A DNA stretch of 64,000 nucleotides from JBNKFV01 sp050290265 (lineage in GTDB: Bacteria > Pseudomonadota > Gammaproteobacteria > Pseudomonadales > Cellvibrionaceae). The notes under the pieces are model-generated. The model did no database searches. It was not told where the DNA came from and saw nothing but the letters and a program-made list of their open reading frames with translations. Shown in pieces: positions 17,104-26,064 of the stretch (positions are counted from its first letter, which is position 1; each line of letters opens with the position of its first letter). Location of the stretch: the NCBI GenBank assembly GCA_050290265.1, contig JBNKHI010000002.1:112144-176143 (forward strand). The letters run 5' to 3'. A program made the translations under genes and the position numbers.

Positions 17104-18533
17104 GCTAATTCTCCTGCACTGATATCAACAAAGTGACCGGCAATTCCCGCCGCCGCTGCCATCGCCGGGCTGACCAAGTGGGTTCTCCCACCCAAGCCCT
17201 GACGCCCACGGAAATTACGGTTTGAAGTTGATGCACAATGCTCACCTGGCATTAACCGATCTGCATTCATTGCAAGACACATAGAACAACCCGGCTCGCG
17301 CCATTCAAAACCCGCGTCACGAATAATTTGATCCAACCCTTCAGCTTCGGCTTGCTGTTTTACCAAACCAGAACCCGGTACTACCAGCGCCTGTTTAACA
17401 CTCGCCGCCACTTTACGGCCTTTAACCACAGCTGCGACAGCACGAATATCTTCGATACGTGAGTTGGTGCAAGACCCAATAAACACACGATCCAGCTTGA
17501 TATTTTGAATGGACTGACCTGCGGTTAGTCCCATATATTCCAATGCAGAACGGTAATCAGAGGCTTTAACGGAATCCGACTGTTCTTCAGGTACAGGTAC
17601 CAGACCATTCACAGGTGCCACCATTTCTGGCGATGTCCCCCAACTTACCTGTGGGGTAATGTCGGCAGCGGCAAAACGGTAGACCGTATCAAAGGCGGCA
17701 CCTTCATCACTTTGAAGGGTGCGCCAGTAAGCTACCGCCTGATCCCACAATTCACCTTTAGGCGCATAAGGTCGACCGGCAAAATACGCTTCAGTGGTTG
17801 CATCAAACGCAACCAGGCCAGCACGTGCACCAGCTTCAATGGCCATATTGCAAACCGTCATCCGGCCTTCCATCGATAACCCCTGAATGGCAGTGCCAGC
17901 AAATTCAATAGTGTGACCAGTGCCAGCAGCAGTACCAATTTGGCCAATCACATACAGCACTAAATCTTTTGCGGTAACACCCGGTCGCAATTCACCGGTA
18001 ACTTCAATCAACATGTTCTTCGACTTGCGCTGTACCAGACACTGGGTCGCCATGACATGTTCAAGTTCAGACGTTCCAATACCCTGAGCTAATGCCGCAT
18101 AAGCACCATGAGTTGAGGTATGCGAGTCTCCACACACCACGGTCATACCCGGTAAGGTCAAACCTTGCTCGGGACCGATAACATGAACTATCCCCTGACG
18201 CTGATCCGTTAAATCAAATTGCAATAAATTAAAGTGCTTACAATTATCGTCCAAAGCCTGCACTTGCTCGCGCGCTATCAGATCACTGATACCCGCGATG
18301 CCTTGCGCACGATCTGTAGTCGGCACATTGTGATCGGGTGTAGCAATAATCGACTCAGGACGCCAGATCGGTCGGCCGGCGTGGCGCAAGCCTTCAAAGG
18401 CTTGCGGGGAAGACACTTCGTGAACGATATGGCGGTCGATATACAACAGCGCAGTGCCATCGGGGCTAGTAGTCACGCAACGCGACTCCCAAAGTTTGTC
18501 GTAGAGCGTTTTCGGCCCTGTCGATGTAGTCAT
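17097..18533 (-). CDS. 3-isopropylmalate dehydratase large subunit-like protein (LeuC type)
   Basis: A 478-residue [4Fe-4S] hydro-lyase subunit. The cluster cysteines are in VFIGSCTNSRIED and PGCSMCLAMN; DRHIVHEVSSPQAFEGLR, CGDSHTSTHGAY and STSNRNFRGRQG match LeuC closely. By residues it looks like a canonical isopropylmalate isomerase, yet it heads a minus-strand run (LeuC, LeuD, secreted protein, DUF1838, amine oxidase, cytochrome c) with no other leucine gene. Known relatives with other substrates include dimethylmaleate hydratase of nicotinate fermentation and citraconate hydratases. A perfect TGACAATTGTCA palindrome lies 83 bases upstream of the start. Confidence 0.88.
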   Translation of the reverse strand: MTTSTGPKTLYDKLWESRCVTTSPDGTALLYIDRHIVHEVSSPQAFEGLRHAGRPIWRPESIIATPDHNVPTTDRAQGIAGISDLIAREQVQALDDNCKHFNLLQFDLTDQRQGIVHVIGPEQGLTLPGMTVVCGDSHTSTHGAYAALAQGIGTSELEHVMATQCLVQRKSKNMLIEVTGELRPGVTAKDLVLYVIGQIGTAAGTGHTIEFAGTAIQGLSMEGRMTVCNMAIEAGARAGLVAFDATTEAYFAGRPYAPKGELWDQAVAYWRTLQSDEGAAFDTVYRFAAADITPQVSWGTSPEMVAPVNGLVPVPEEQSDSVKASDYRSALEYMGLTAGQSIQNIKLDRVFIGSCTNSRIEDIRAVAAVVKGRKVAASVKQALVVPGSGLVKQQAEAEGLDQIIRDAGFEWREPGCSMCLAMNADRLMPGEHCASTSNRNFRGRQGLGGRTHLVSPAMAAAAGIAGHFVDISAGELAC

Positions 18534-18614
18534 AAAACGAATTACTCTCTGCTATTTCTAAAAGTTAGTTCACGCAAGTTTGTGGCTATCCTAGCTGGCC
18601 ACCCACCTTGCGCC

Positions 18615-18628
18615 ATGACAATTGTCAA
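18615..18628. promoter_or_regulatory. Operator candidate, ATGACAATTGTCAA (site 1)
   Basis: The core TGACAATTGTCA is a perfect 12-base palindrome in the divergent region between the leuC-like gene (minus) and the methyltransferase gene (plus). The same core occurs at 26066 and 29580. The 5-4-5 layout matches Crp/Fnr-superfamily sites (TTGAC-N4-GTCAA). Confidence 0.7.
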
Positions 18629-18836
18629 CGTAGCCATTGGATCAAGGGCCTTAAAGCCCCGTTGCCATTCAGGAGCTGCGCACAGTTTTCTAAAATTGCC
18701 TGTGACAAATATCAATGCAGGTTGCAGTGACTGATCCTAAGGTAGGGCGGTAAAAGTTGATCAACACGCAGTGATTACTGTGCATTCACGTTCACGTTAG
18801 CTCGACAATAACCGAACCCCCTATAAGAGGTGCAAC

Positions 18837-20066
18837 ATGCTTAATTGTTTTCAGCAGGCTCCGCATGCAATGCTGCCAGAGACCACCCACGACGAAGCGT
18901 CTCGACAAGAATTTGCCAAAAGCCTGAAAGGTTTTATCCAGAATAACTTGCTACCCGGCTTGCAGCCGATTTACGAGCAGCGCGTAGCTAAGGCGTATGC
19001 GAAAGAACATGGGCGAGCACCTGAAAACCGCCATGAAATACGCAAAGGCATGGTGAAGGACCCTTACTTTCGTCTGTATGCGTCCATCAACCGTATTGCT
19101 CAAGAATTGCTGTGGGAATCCACCAATATCAGTATCGAACGGCAGCTGCCGGAGCTTATCGAGAAAGCCAAAGCCCTGTCTGCCAAAGCCAATGCCAAAT
19201 TGGTTATCCCTGAGGGATTTGTGCCGCCACGCTATGTCAGCGCGCTGGATATCCATTGCATGCCCGGCGGTTACTGCTCTGAAGTAACCAAAGACGATAT
19301 TGCTGCAGGTGTACTTTACGACCGCGGTGTATACCTTTACACCATGGGTTATACCGGCCCAAACAATGACGATATGGGACGTTCGGTGTGCAACTATCTG
19401 AAGCGCAATATGCCAGACTTTAAACCACGTCGAATTTTAGATATGGGCTGCACAGTGGGTCACTCCACCTTGCCTTATGCAGAGTACTTCCCGGATGCAG
19501 AAATCTGGGGCATCGACGTCGGCGCACCTGTTGTGCGTTATGCCCACGCTCGCGCCCAGGCCATGGGCAAAAACATCAACTTTGCACAAATGAACGCCGA
19601 AGAAACCACGTTCGAAGACGGCTCTTTTGACTTGGTGGTCAGCCATATCCTGCTGCATGAAACCAGTGGCAAAGCCATGCCGAAAATCTTTAAAGAGTGT
19701 GAACGTTTACTGGCACCCGGCGGCGTAATGATTCATGCCGACCTGCCGCCATTTGACCTGATGGACCCGTTCACCCAGTTTATTCTCGACAACGAGACCT
19801 GGTACAACAACGAACCGTTCTGGGGTGCCATGCGTGACATGGACCAAATCGAACTCGCCGAAAAAGCCGGTTTCCCTCGCAGCAAAGTAGGTTTCGATAC
19901 CGCGCCAATGGCCATCATGGAAACCAACGCGCAATCTGCAGGTTATGACGAAGCATCTACCGGCGCAGTTGCCGACCGTGATTTCGCGGCGGGTGAATTC
20001 GCGCCCGGCGGCGGCTGGGAAGTCTTGATCGCCCACAAACCCATAGCCAATGAGGAGGTTGCCTAA
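18837..20066 (+). CDS. Class I SAM-dependent methyltransferase with N-terminal helical domain
   Basis: The 409-residue protein has an N-terminal helical region of unknown type (about residues 1-150) and a C-terminal Rossmann methyltransferase domain. Motif I is RRILDMGCTVGHSTLPYAEYF near residue 200, the acidic residue binding the SAM ribose is in IWGIDVG, and FEDGSFDLVVSHILLHE is the post-motif strand. The start has AGAGG 7 bases upstream. It is coupled by a TAATG overlap to a 122-residue partner gene and diverges from the leuC-like gene across a TGACAATTGTCA site. The substrate is unknown; modification of a pathway intermediate is possible. Confidence 0.85.
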   Translation: MLNCFQQAPHAMLPETTHDEASRQEFAKSLKGFIQNNLLPGLQPIYEQRVAKAYAKEHGRAPENRHEIRKGMVKDPYFRLYASINRIAQELLWESTNISIERQLPELIEKAKALSAKANAKLVIPEGFVPPRYVSALDIHCMPGGYCSEVTKDDIAAGVLYDRGVYLYTMGYTGPNNDDMGRSVCNYLKRNMPDFKPRRILDMGCTVGHSTLPYAEYFPDAEIWGIDVGAPVVRYAHARAQAMGKNINFAQMNAEETTFEDGSFDLVVSHILLHETSGKAMPKIFKECERLLAPGGVMIHADLPPFDLMDPFTQFILDNETWYNNEPFWGAMRDMDQIELAEKAGFPRSKVGFDTAPMAIMETNAQSAGYDEASTGAVADRDFAAGEFAPGGGWEVLIAHKPIANEEVA

Positions 20067-20434
20067 TGTCCAACTTTAGCGAAAACCATCAGCCACACAT
20101 TATTAAAGATGTAAAAGGCAAGCGACCAGCCTTTTATGACACTGAAGGCCTGGACCATATGATGTCCATGGTGATGACGCTTGCCAGCGAACTCACCGTG
20201 TTGCGTGACCGGGTAGATGCTCAAGAACGCGTGGCCAAAGCCCAGGGTATCGATCTGGCGGCCGGAATAGAGCAACTGGTGTTGGATGAAGATGCCTTGC
20301 GTGAACGCGAAGCCTGGAGACAAGGCTTTATGGATCGCCTGTTCTATGTAGCACGCAAAGAAGTTAACGAAGCTAAAGCTAACGAAACCGCACAGAGCTT
20401 TGACGACACCATTGCAGATATTGCGGTTAACTAA
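20066..20434 (+). CDS. Small coiled-coil partner protein of the methyltransferase (122 aa)
   Basis: I recognise no named domain. The protein is highly charged and helical. HMMSMVMTLASELTVLRDR at about residues 31-49 and ERVAKAQGIDLAAGIEQLV after it look like coiled-coil segments, and the C-terminal third is again helical. Similar small proteins of unknown function occur beside comparable methyltransferases in other proteobacteria, as I recall. The start codon overlaps the methyltransferase stop (TAATG), which suggests stoichiometric expression. A structural or regulatory subunit is the simplest guess. Confidence 0.7.
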   Translation: MSNFSENHQPHIIKDVKGKRPAFYDTEGLDHMMSMVMTLASELTVLRDRVDAQERVAKAQGIDLAAGIEQLVLDEDALREREAWRQGFMDRLFYVARKEVNEAKANETAQSFDDTIADIAVN

Positions 20435-20509
20435 GTTCCCGGTAGAGGTCCTCGTAACCGAGACCTTTACCCTTTAGCAAACCCTACCTCATCAGTTTCC
20501 CATCTATGG

Positions 20510-20545
20510 GCCGCCACGCTACACATAAGGGCTGGCGGCTTTTTT
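20510..20545 (+). terminator. Intrinsic terminator after the methyltransferase pair
   Basis: The stem GCCGCCA / TGGCGGC is followed by six T. A stronger but T-poor hairpin lies just upstream (20441-20471, GGTAGAGGTC paired with GACCTTTACC). The rest of the 356-base gap to the next gene is AT-rich and holds no ORF I trust. Confidence 0.8.
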
Positions 20546-20789
20546 GCACTACCTTCTCAACAATCTCGTAACCGGTTGATTACAGAGGGATTCTGTCAAA
20601 CGGTGTGACTCAAACAAAACCTCATTATTTATTATTACTTAAATAACAAACCGCCTGGATCTTTATAACTACCATTGGTAACTGTTAACTAGTTCTCAAA
20701 CCTAGCACCCGAGTATTATGCACACTACAAAATTCAGTCTTAATGATTAATCTTCAAAAAATGGATTCCACCTTACAGAGGATGCCCCT

Positions 20790-21323
20790 ATGAACAAGCT
20801 GTTGCGCTCGCTACTTATCGGCTCAATGCTAGTGACCGGCTTAGCCGTCAACGCCCAGGCAGGTGTTATTAACTACACACTCCCCGACGTCACTAACTAT
20901 AACTACGCACGCGACGACCATATCTACAACTGGTTCAGCACCGACGTGATTACCGATGAAGTAGAATCATTTACACTAAATTTTAATTGGAGAGATCAAG
21001 GCTGGGGCAATCGAAAAGGTCGCATTTATTACAGTAGCGGTGATTCCGGTTGGCAGTATCTGGGCGTGTTAGCAGAACACACGTGGACCTCTATTTCCAA
21101 AACAATTTTCAGCACCTCAGCTGCCGACTTTGATGTAGCGCCAATTAACTTTGGTTATGTGGTTGGTGGTGGCGGTGGCCATAGGCTGTATATTAGAAAC
21201 GCATCACTGTCTATTATGACTGCCGTCCCAGAACCGGGGTCCCTAGTGTTGCTAGGTTTAGGCATTGCAGGCCTTATTTTCAGCCGTCGCAAAACCAAGC
21301 GGACAGTAAAAGCAAAAATATAA
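20790..21323 (+). CDS. PEP-CTERM sorting-domain protein
   Basis: A 177-residue secreted protein. It has a signal peptide (LLRSLLIGSMLVTGLAVNAQA) and, at the C-terminus, the PEP-CTERM tripartite signal: VPEPGS, a hydrophobic helix (LVLLGLGIAGLIF) and a basic tail (SRRKTKR). Such proteins are processed by exosortase and are usually linked to exopolysaccharide or surface structures. The mature part (about residues 25-145) is beta-rich and matches no family I know. AGAGGA precedes the start. It has its own terminator and no obvious link to the catabolic genes; exosortase is not in the window. Confidence 0.88.
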   Translation: MNKLLRSLLIGSMLVTGLAVNAQAGVINYTLPDVTNYNYARDDHIYNWFSTDVITDEVESFTLNFNWRDQGWGNRKGRIYYSSGDSGWQYLGVLAEHTWTSISKTIFSTSAADFDVAPINFGYVVGGGGGHRLYIRNASLSIMTAVPEPGSLVLLGLGIAGLIFSRRKTKRTVKAKI

Positions 21324-21345
21324 GCCAAAAATAAACTCGGCTATA

Positions 21346-21373
21346 AAAAAAGGCTCCCTCGGGAGCCGTTTTT
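21346..21373. terminator. Intrinsic terminator, usable in both directions
   Basis: GGCTCC-CTCG-GGAGCC is flanked by A-runs before and T-runs after. It ends the PEP-CTERM transcript and can also stop the minus-strand operon that finishes at 21434. Confidence 0.9.
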
Positions 21374-21433
21374 GTTTGCGTGTCAAATAATGAACCAATG
21401 AATAGTGTCGATTCAGGCAGCCAGAGAATCAAT

Positions 21434-22063
21434 TTAAGACTTAAGGCGTTGCAAGTATTCAACAATGTCGGCTTCGGTAACGACATCCGCATACTTTGCA
21501 TTCATATCAAAGATATTAGCCTTATGCGGTGCCTCATGACGATCACCGCAAGCTTCTTCTACAACAATGGGAATAAAGCCATTTGAACATGCATCGATAC
21601 AACTGGCTCGCACACAGCCACTGGTAGTCAAGCCGGTCAAAATAACAGAATCCACACCGGCAGCGGTTAACGTGGAGGCTAAGGACGTACCAAAAAAAGC
21701 ACTGGGGTATTGCTTGGAAACAACCAGCTCATCTTCCCGAGGGTTTAAATCGCCAGCCCACGCTCCCATTGGCGAACCTTCAACAAAATGCCGCAAAGGC
21801 ATGGCTTTTTGATAAAAACGGCCACCATTAATACCCGACTTGTGATAAACCACATTGGTATAAACAATTAAAATGCCTGTTTCACGGGCAGCATCAACCA
21901 CACGCATGGCAGAGGCCAATGCCTCTTCAACATCTGCATATAGGTCGCAGGTTTTGTCGAAATAGGCTTCCACAAAATCAATTAGAATTAACGCCGGTTT
22001 TTTTCCAAAACCGATACGGTTATCGTAAACATTCGCGTAGTTTTCAGCAGCATTATCACTCAT
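21434..22063 (-). CDS. Isochorismatase-family amidohydrolase (maleamate / N-carbamoylsarcosine amidase-like), cassette A
   Basis: A 209-residue cysteine hydrolase. The catalytic Asp is in ALILIDFVEAYFD, the Lys in VVSKQYPSAFFGTSLAS, and the nucleophilic Cys in ILTGLTTSGCVRASCID. The following EEACGDRHEAPHKANIFDM...KYADV is characteristic of the branch containing N-carbamoylsarcosine amidase and maleamate amidohydrolase (NicF). It probably removes ammonia from a half-amide in the cytosol. It is the last gene of the run FAD monooxygenase, MFS, lyase, amidase. A different member of the family opens cassette B at 53296. Confidence 0.88.
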   Translation of the reverse strand: MSDNAAENYANVYDNRIGFGKKPALILIDFVEAYFDKTCDLYADVEEALASAMRVVDAARETGILIVYTNVVYHKSGINGGRFYQKAMPLRHFVEGSPMGAWAGDLNPREDELVVSKQYPSAFFGTSLASTLTAAGVDSVILTGLTTSGCVRASCIDACSNGFIPIVVEEACGDRHEAPHKANIFDMNAKYADVVTEADIVEYLQRLKS

Positions 22064-22178
22064 AGTGTTAACTCATCTTTTCTAACAATTAGGTATTCAG
22101 GTTGAAAGCTTTTTTACTGTAAACAAAAGTCGGAGCGGCTCGCTTGCCAAGTAACAGCCCATCCCAATAACGTTTTTA

Positions 22179-23048
22179 TCAAGCATTATTTCGCCCCCAC
22201 TTTTTCTCAAAATCCCAAACCGCTTCAAAGCCGATTAAGGCGCAAAACTCTTTAAAGTCAAAAATTGGGATACCTTCCGGTTCTGGGCTTTGTTGTGAAA
22301 CCATTGCACGCAATGCATTTTCAACTGCTTGCGCAGCGGCCAAGCTCGCCAATGACGGTGCAATGGCGATGGCAAAACCCAAGGCTTTAATTTCCGGCGC
22401 AGTACGCATAGGCGTGTGACCACCATTGGCCATATTCACCATCATAGGTCCATTAACTTGCTGGCAGGCCGTCTGCATTTCTTCATCCGTGCGCATGGCT
22501 TCAATAAACAAAATATCCGCACCGGCTTCGCGATAAGCATTAGCCCGATCGATAGACGCGTGCAAGCCTTCCGATTGCAACGCATCAGTCCGGGCAATAA
22601 TCAGCATGTTTGAATCACACCGCGCATCCACGGCCACCCGAATTTTGTCGACCATCTCGTCGCAGGGAATAACACGCTTAAACGGCGCGTGCCCACATTT
22701 CTTCGGAAATTCCTGGTCTTCCATTTGAATCGCAGAAACACCTGCGGCTTCGTAGCCGCGCACGGTATGATGCACATTAAGCAAGCCACCAAATCCGGTG
22801 TCTGCATCGGCAATAACTGCCGCACTACTGCTTTTGACTAATGTAGCCATTCGATCCAGCATCTGTGTGTAAGTGGCAATACCGGTGTCTGGTAGCCCAT
22901 AGGCCGACGCGTTCAACCAAAAGCCCGAGGCAAAAATCACGTCAAAACCAATTTTTTCGGCCACAACAGCCGTGATCATATCTTGAATACCAGGCGCAAA
23001 AATAAAATCACCGCGATCAATTTTTGCTTTAAGAATGGGATTAGCCAT
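22179..23048 (-). CDS. PEP mutase/isocitrate lyase family lyase (2,3-dimethylmalate lyase-like), cassette A
   Basis: A 289-residue TIM-barrel C-C lyase. Motifs are ADADTGFGG (Mg-binding Asp), IQMEDQEFPKKCGH and IIARTDA. The KKCGH loop with its catalytic Cys marks the lyase branch (isocitrate, methylisocitrate and dimethylmalate lyases) rather than phosphonate mutases. Length and motifs fit 2,3-dimethylmalate lyase of the Eubacterium barkeri nicotinate pathway, which yields propionate and pyruvate. It is nearly identical in layout to the gene at 56082 (roughly 70% identity by eye). It follows the MFS gene after a triplicated 13-mer that carries its ribosome site. Confidence 0.88.
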   Translation of the reverse strand: MANPILKAKIDRGDFIFAPGIQDMITAVVAEKIGFDVIFASGFWLNASAYGLPDTGIATYTQMLDRMATLVKSSSAAVIADADTGFGGLLNVHHTVRGYEAAGVSAIQMEDQEFPKKCGHAPFKRVIPCDEMVDKIRVAVDARCDSNMLIIARTDALQSEGLHASIDRANAYREAGADILFIEAMRTDEEMQTACQQVNGPMMVNMANGGHTPMRTAPEIKALGFAIAIAPSLASLAAAQAVENALRAMVSQQSPEPEGIPIFDFKEFCALIGFEAVWDFEKKWGRNNA

Positions 23049-23055
23049 AATTTCG

Positions 23056-23094
23056 TTCCTATCCTTAATTCCTATCCTTAATTCCTATCCTTAA
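23056..23094 (-). repeat. Three 13-bp tandem repeats carrying Shine-Dalgarno-like cores
   Basis: TTCCTATCCTTAA is repeated three times without interruption. On the minus strand each unit reads TTAAGGATAGGAA, with AAGGA and AGGAA. The array fills the gap between the MFS stop (23101) and the lyase ATG (23048), so the nearest unit supplies the ribosome site. Confidence 0.9.
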
Positions 23095-23100
23095 TCGCTA

Positions 23101-24549
23101 TTACACTGCATCCAGTGCTTTTTTGTAGCGACTAAATATCACCAGGCTCAATAATGTTAAGCCGGCAGGAATTGTTGAGTACAGCCAAACCATTCCACGA
23201 ATCGCAAAGTCATCCTGGGCAACTGCACCACCGGTTGAAGACTCAAAACCCGTCATACTCAAGACAACACCGGCGATAACTGGGCCCAGGGCAAACGACA
23301 GTTTTTCGATGGCGGAAAAAACACCGGAAAAAATGCCTTCATCAACATTACCATCCTGCCTGCGCTGCTTATCAATGGTGTCGGTGAGCAGTGAAAACAC
23401 CAACACCGAGAAACCGGCATTACTGCAACCAATAACAAGTGCACGCACCAATACGAAAAAGTCTTCAGTTGATACATCGCCCAAAAATGGTAACCACATT
23501 AAAACATCGGTTCCGGGCTTCACCGTTAACCAGGTTAATGTCACCAGCATCCAGGCGATACATGCACCAACAAAGGTGCGCTCCTTACCCCAGCGACGCG
23601 CAAGCTTCAACCACATAGGCTGACTTAAAATTGAACCACAAGCCATTACCAATACAAATGGCAGCAACAAATTAATATCACCGACGGCATAAATAAAAAT
23701 GAAACCTACCACCGTGTAACCACTTGCTTGTGCAATAGACAGAATCAAAAATGAACTGGTCAGCACCACAAACGCTTTGTTGTTGCGCACTGCCATAAAA
23801 CGAGAAAAAAGTGTTTTAGGATTTTCGACTTTTGCAACACCAAAGTCGCGGGGTACGCCGTACGCTGTAGCCAACATCGCCACGAGACAAGTCACCCCAA
23901 AAATAAGCGCCATCGTTCGCCATGCTGCCGCATCGCCGCCCAACATAAACACTAACGGTTGCGCTAAACCCACACCCATCACTACGCCAACAACGGCAAA
24001 AATAATACGGTATGCCAGTATGGTCGTACGTTCATGAGGGTCACTGGACAACTCCGATGCAACTGCCAGATAAGGCACCGAAAATGCACTAAAGGCTGTA
24101 GTGGCTACAAAAAATAAAACACCAATAGTAAATGCAGCAATCAGTGGCGAAGGGAATGCTGAAAAAGTAAATAGCGCAATAAAACTAATACTGGTAAGAA
24201 AAGCACCACCCGCCAAAAACGGCCTGCGTCCATAGCGTGGTTTATAGTAATCCGATATAGCCCCCATAATCGGATCACAAAAAATCACCCAAACTTTTGG
24301 TACCAGTACTACAATACCGGCTAACCATGGGGAGACACCAAGCATGGTTGTCATAAATAATGGCAATAGCGCAGCCGGCGAATCCCGCAGCAACTGTGCA
24401 CCGGTTTGACCAAATCCATAAAGCAGCATCGTTTTGCGGGAGACGGGGGCTTTTTGTACCGGCGCAGCCGCCAGGCTACTCACTGTTTCGCTTACTGCGT
24501 CCATAGTTTTCTCACTTGCATGGATGTCTAACGTAAATGGATTCCGCAC
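23101..24549 (-). CDS. MFS transporter, glycoside-pentoside-hexuronide (GPH/MelB-like) type
   Basis: A 482-residue, 12-helix transporter. KVWVIFCDPIMGAISD and SDYYKPRYGRRPFLAGG are the GPH/MelB signature regions around helices 2-3, and the DGNVDEGIFSGVFSAIEKLSFALGP loop near helix 10 also fits. Several alternative starts exist; an ATG at 24504 would remove 15 residues. GPH members are often assigned to sugars, but many marine relatives sit in catabolic clusters for other compounds. It is co-directional with the lyase and amidase genes, so it may import the substrate or an intermediate. Confidence 0.85.
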   Translation of the reverse strand: MRNPFTLDIHASEKTMDAVSETVSSLAAAPVQKAPVSRKTMLLYGFGQTGAQLLRDSPAALLPLFMTTMLGVSPWLAGIVVLVPKVWVIFCDPIMGAISDYYKPRYGRRPFLAGGAFLTSISFIALFTFSAFPSPLIAAFTIGVLFFVATTAFSAFSVPYLAVASELSSDPHERTTILAYRIIFAVVGVVMGVGLAQPLVFMLGGDAAAWRTMALIFGVTCLVAMLATAYGVPRDFGVAKVENPKTLFSRFMAVRNNKAFVVLTSSFLILSIAQASGYTVVGFIFIYAVGDINLLLPFVLVMACGSILSQPMWLKLARRWGKERTFVGACIAWMLVTLTWLTVKPGTDVLMWLPFLGDVSTEDFFVLVRALVIGCSNAGFSVLVFSLLTDTIDKQRRQDGNVDEGIFSGVFSAIEKLSFALGPVIAGVVLSMTGFESSTGGAVAQDDFAIRGMVWLYSTIPAGLTLLSLVIFSRYKKALDAV

Positions 24550-24707
24550 CTGAATAAGCGTTGTCGAACAACTGATTTAGTTAACCAAAAGAAATTAACA
24601 GTACAGCGGTAGACGTTAACGAATGCGGTTCTATGAAGTCTCTTAAACGGCAAATTAGGCAACCTTAATTGATTGCCCAAAATGGGCTGGTACTATACAT
24701 TCGGTAA

Positions 24708-24719
24708 CACAACGTTGTG
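24708..24719. promoter_or_regulatory. Palindrome CACAACGTTGTG in the 240-base gap 24550-24787
   Basis: A perfect 12-base palindrome lies between the FAD monooxygenase stop and the MFS start. GCCCA-AAA-TGGGC occurs 35 bases to its left. The gap probably holds a separate promoter for the MFS-lyase-amidase genes. No match to a known site is claimed. Confidence 0.35.
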
Positions 24720-24787
24720 CGACGGAATGCTGACGAAGACTAACTCTACTTAAAAGTGGTGATAACGGCTGCTCATCGACCGACGTT

Positions 24788-25945
24788 TTATACCGCTTCA
24801 TTTACGCAATCGTAAAAAAACAACCCCAGGGTTTCTTCATTACGCAGATTGCCTAAACCATACATTTCAGCTTCTTCACCTTGCAGACGATCAGCATTTG
24901 CATTGGATTCAGCCTGAATAAAATCACAACGCTCCTGACGTGCACTGACATAACGGGCTAATGCTTCCTGTGTGGTGTCCGAATCATCCAGCGCACGCGC
25001 CAACATCACGGCATCTTCAATACCGGTAGCGGCGCCCTGCCCGAGAAAAGGAGTCATTGCATGAGCAGCATCACCAATCATTGTTACTTTGCCGTCAATG
25101 GACCAATTAGCTAATGGGCTGTGTGCGTTAATGGCCCACTTAAATGCCGTACCTTCTTGAATTGAATCAATCAACGTTTGCACATCTGGACACCAGTCCG
25201 CATAAAGCGCTTTCAATTCGCTCACTTGAGCAGGGATAGACCAACCGTCTTCTGTCCATCCGTCCTGACGCGCAAAAAATACCAAGTTAAGAATATTGCC
25301 CTTACGCAATGGATAGCGAACCACCATTTTTCCGGGACCAATGTGCATACCCGGCTGATCAATCAGCGCTTGAATGGCTGGCGTTGCCGGTGCCAATGCA
25401 CGGAAAGCAATGTGACCGGTAAAGTGTGGCGCAACAGGATCAAACAGTGAACGAATGGTTGACTTCAAACCATCAGCACCAATCAACAAATCAGCTTCTG
25501 CGGTCGTTCCGTCAGCAAACGTAATAATGGGTTTGTCGTCGGTGTTGATATTCACTGCGCGCTTGTCCAACAATATTTGAACACCTGCGGCTTGCGCAGC
25601 ATCAACCAAAATTTTGTGCAAGTCCGCACGATGAATATAGACATAAGCGGCATTGTATTTTTCGCGCGTGCCGGAGCGGTCTACTGGTAATAATAACTCA
25701 CCGCTTTGCCAGTGGCTGATCTCCTGCTTGGCAGGCTCCATACCAACGTCGGCAACTGTCTCGCCAACGCCTACATAGTCAAGGCCACGCATAGCATTTG
25801 GGGCCAAGGTAATACCAGCACCCACTTCACCCCACGCTGGCGCAGCTTCATACAAACTAACTTTATGACCACTTTTTGCCAGCGCCAGCACCGCAGTTAA
25901 TCCGGCAATACCAGCACCCACTACGGCTACATTCAGAGATTTCAT
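24788..25945 (-). CDS. FAD-dependent monooxygenase (salicylate / 6-hydroxynicotinate hydroxylase-like)
   Basis: A 385-residue class A flavoprotein hydroxylase. The N-terminal VVGAGIAGLTAVLALAKSG binds FAD, GADGLKSTIR is the DG motif, and GDAAHAMTPFLGQGAATGIEDA is the second FAD segment. The overall shape matches salicylate 1-monooxygenase and NicC (6-hydroxynicotinate 3-monooxygenase), which hydroxylate at a carboxylate-bearing ring carbon with decarboxylation. GGAGGT is a strong ribosome site. It diverges from an FAD oxidase gene across a TGACAATTGTCA operator. The substrate is inferred to be a hydroxylated aromatic or N-heteroaromatic acid. Confidence 0.85.
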   Translation of the reverse strand: MKSLNVAVVGAGIAGLTAVLALAKSGHKVSLYEAAPAWGEVGAGITLAPNAMRGLDYVGVGETVADVGMEPAKQEISHWQSGELLLPVDRSGTREKYNAAYVYIHRADLHKILVDAAQAAGVQILLDKRAVNINTDDKPIITFADGTTAEADLLIGADGLKSTIRSLFDPVAPHFTGHIAFRALAPATPAIQALIDQPGMHIGPGKMVVRYPLRKGNILNLVFFARQDGWTEDGWSIPAQVSELKALYADWCPDVQTLIDSIQEGTAFKWAINAHSPLANWSIDGKVTMIGDAAHAMTPFLGQGAATGIEDAVMLARALDDSDTTQEALARYVSARQERCDFIQAESNANADRLQGEEAEMYGLGNLRNEETLGLFFYDCVNEAV

Positions 25946-26064
25946 TACCTACCTCCAACAGTCAATACGGCTTAGCAGCCACATCAGACAGGAATAATAT
26001 TTGTTGTACTCGCAATGAGTTCAGTTGTGTGAGTCATAGTGTGCCTAACTGCGAAATCGCAGCC

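Noticed and set aside
16474..18533. Straight call of leucine biosynthesis genes leuC and leuD
   Set aside because: The residues fit isopropylmalate isomerase, but no leuA or leuB is present and the neighbours are catabolic with a second LeuCD pair; only the type is named, without gene symbols.
23056..23094. Short tandem repeats as a CRISPR array
   Set aside because: The 13-base units are contiguous without spacers and no cas gene is present; the same applies to the 9-base units at 12411.
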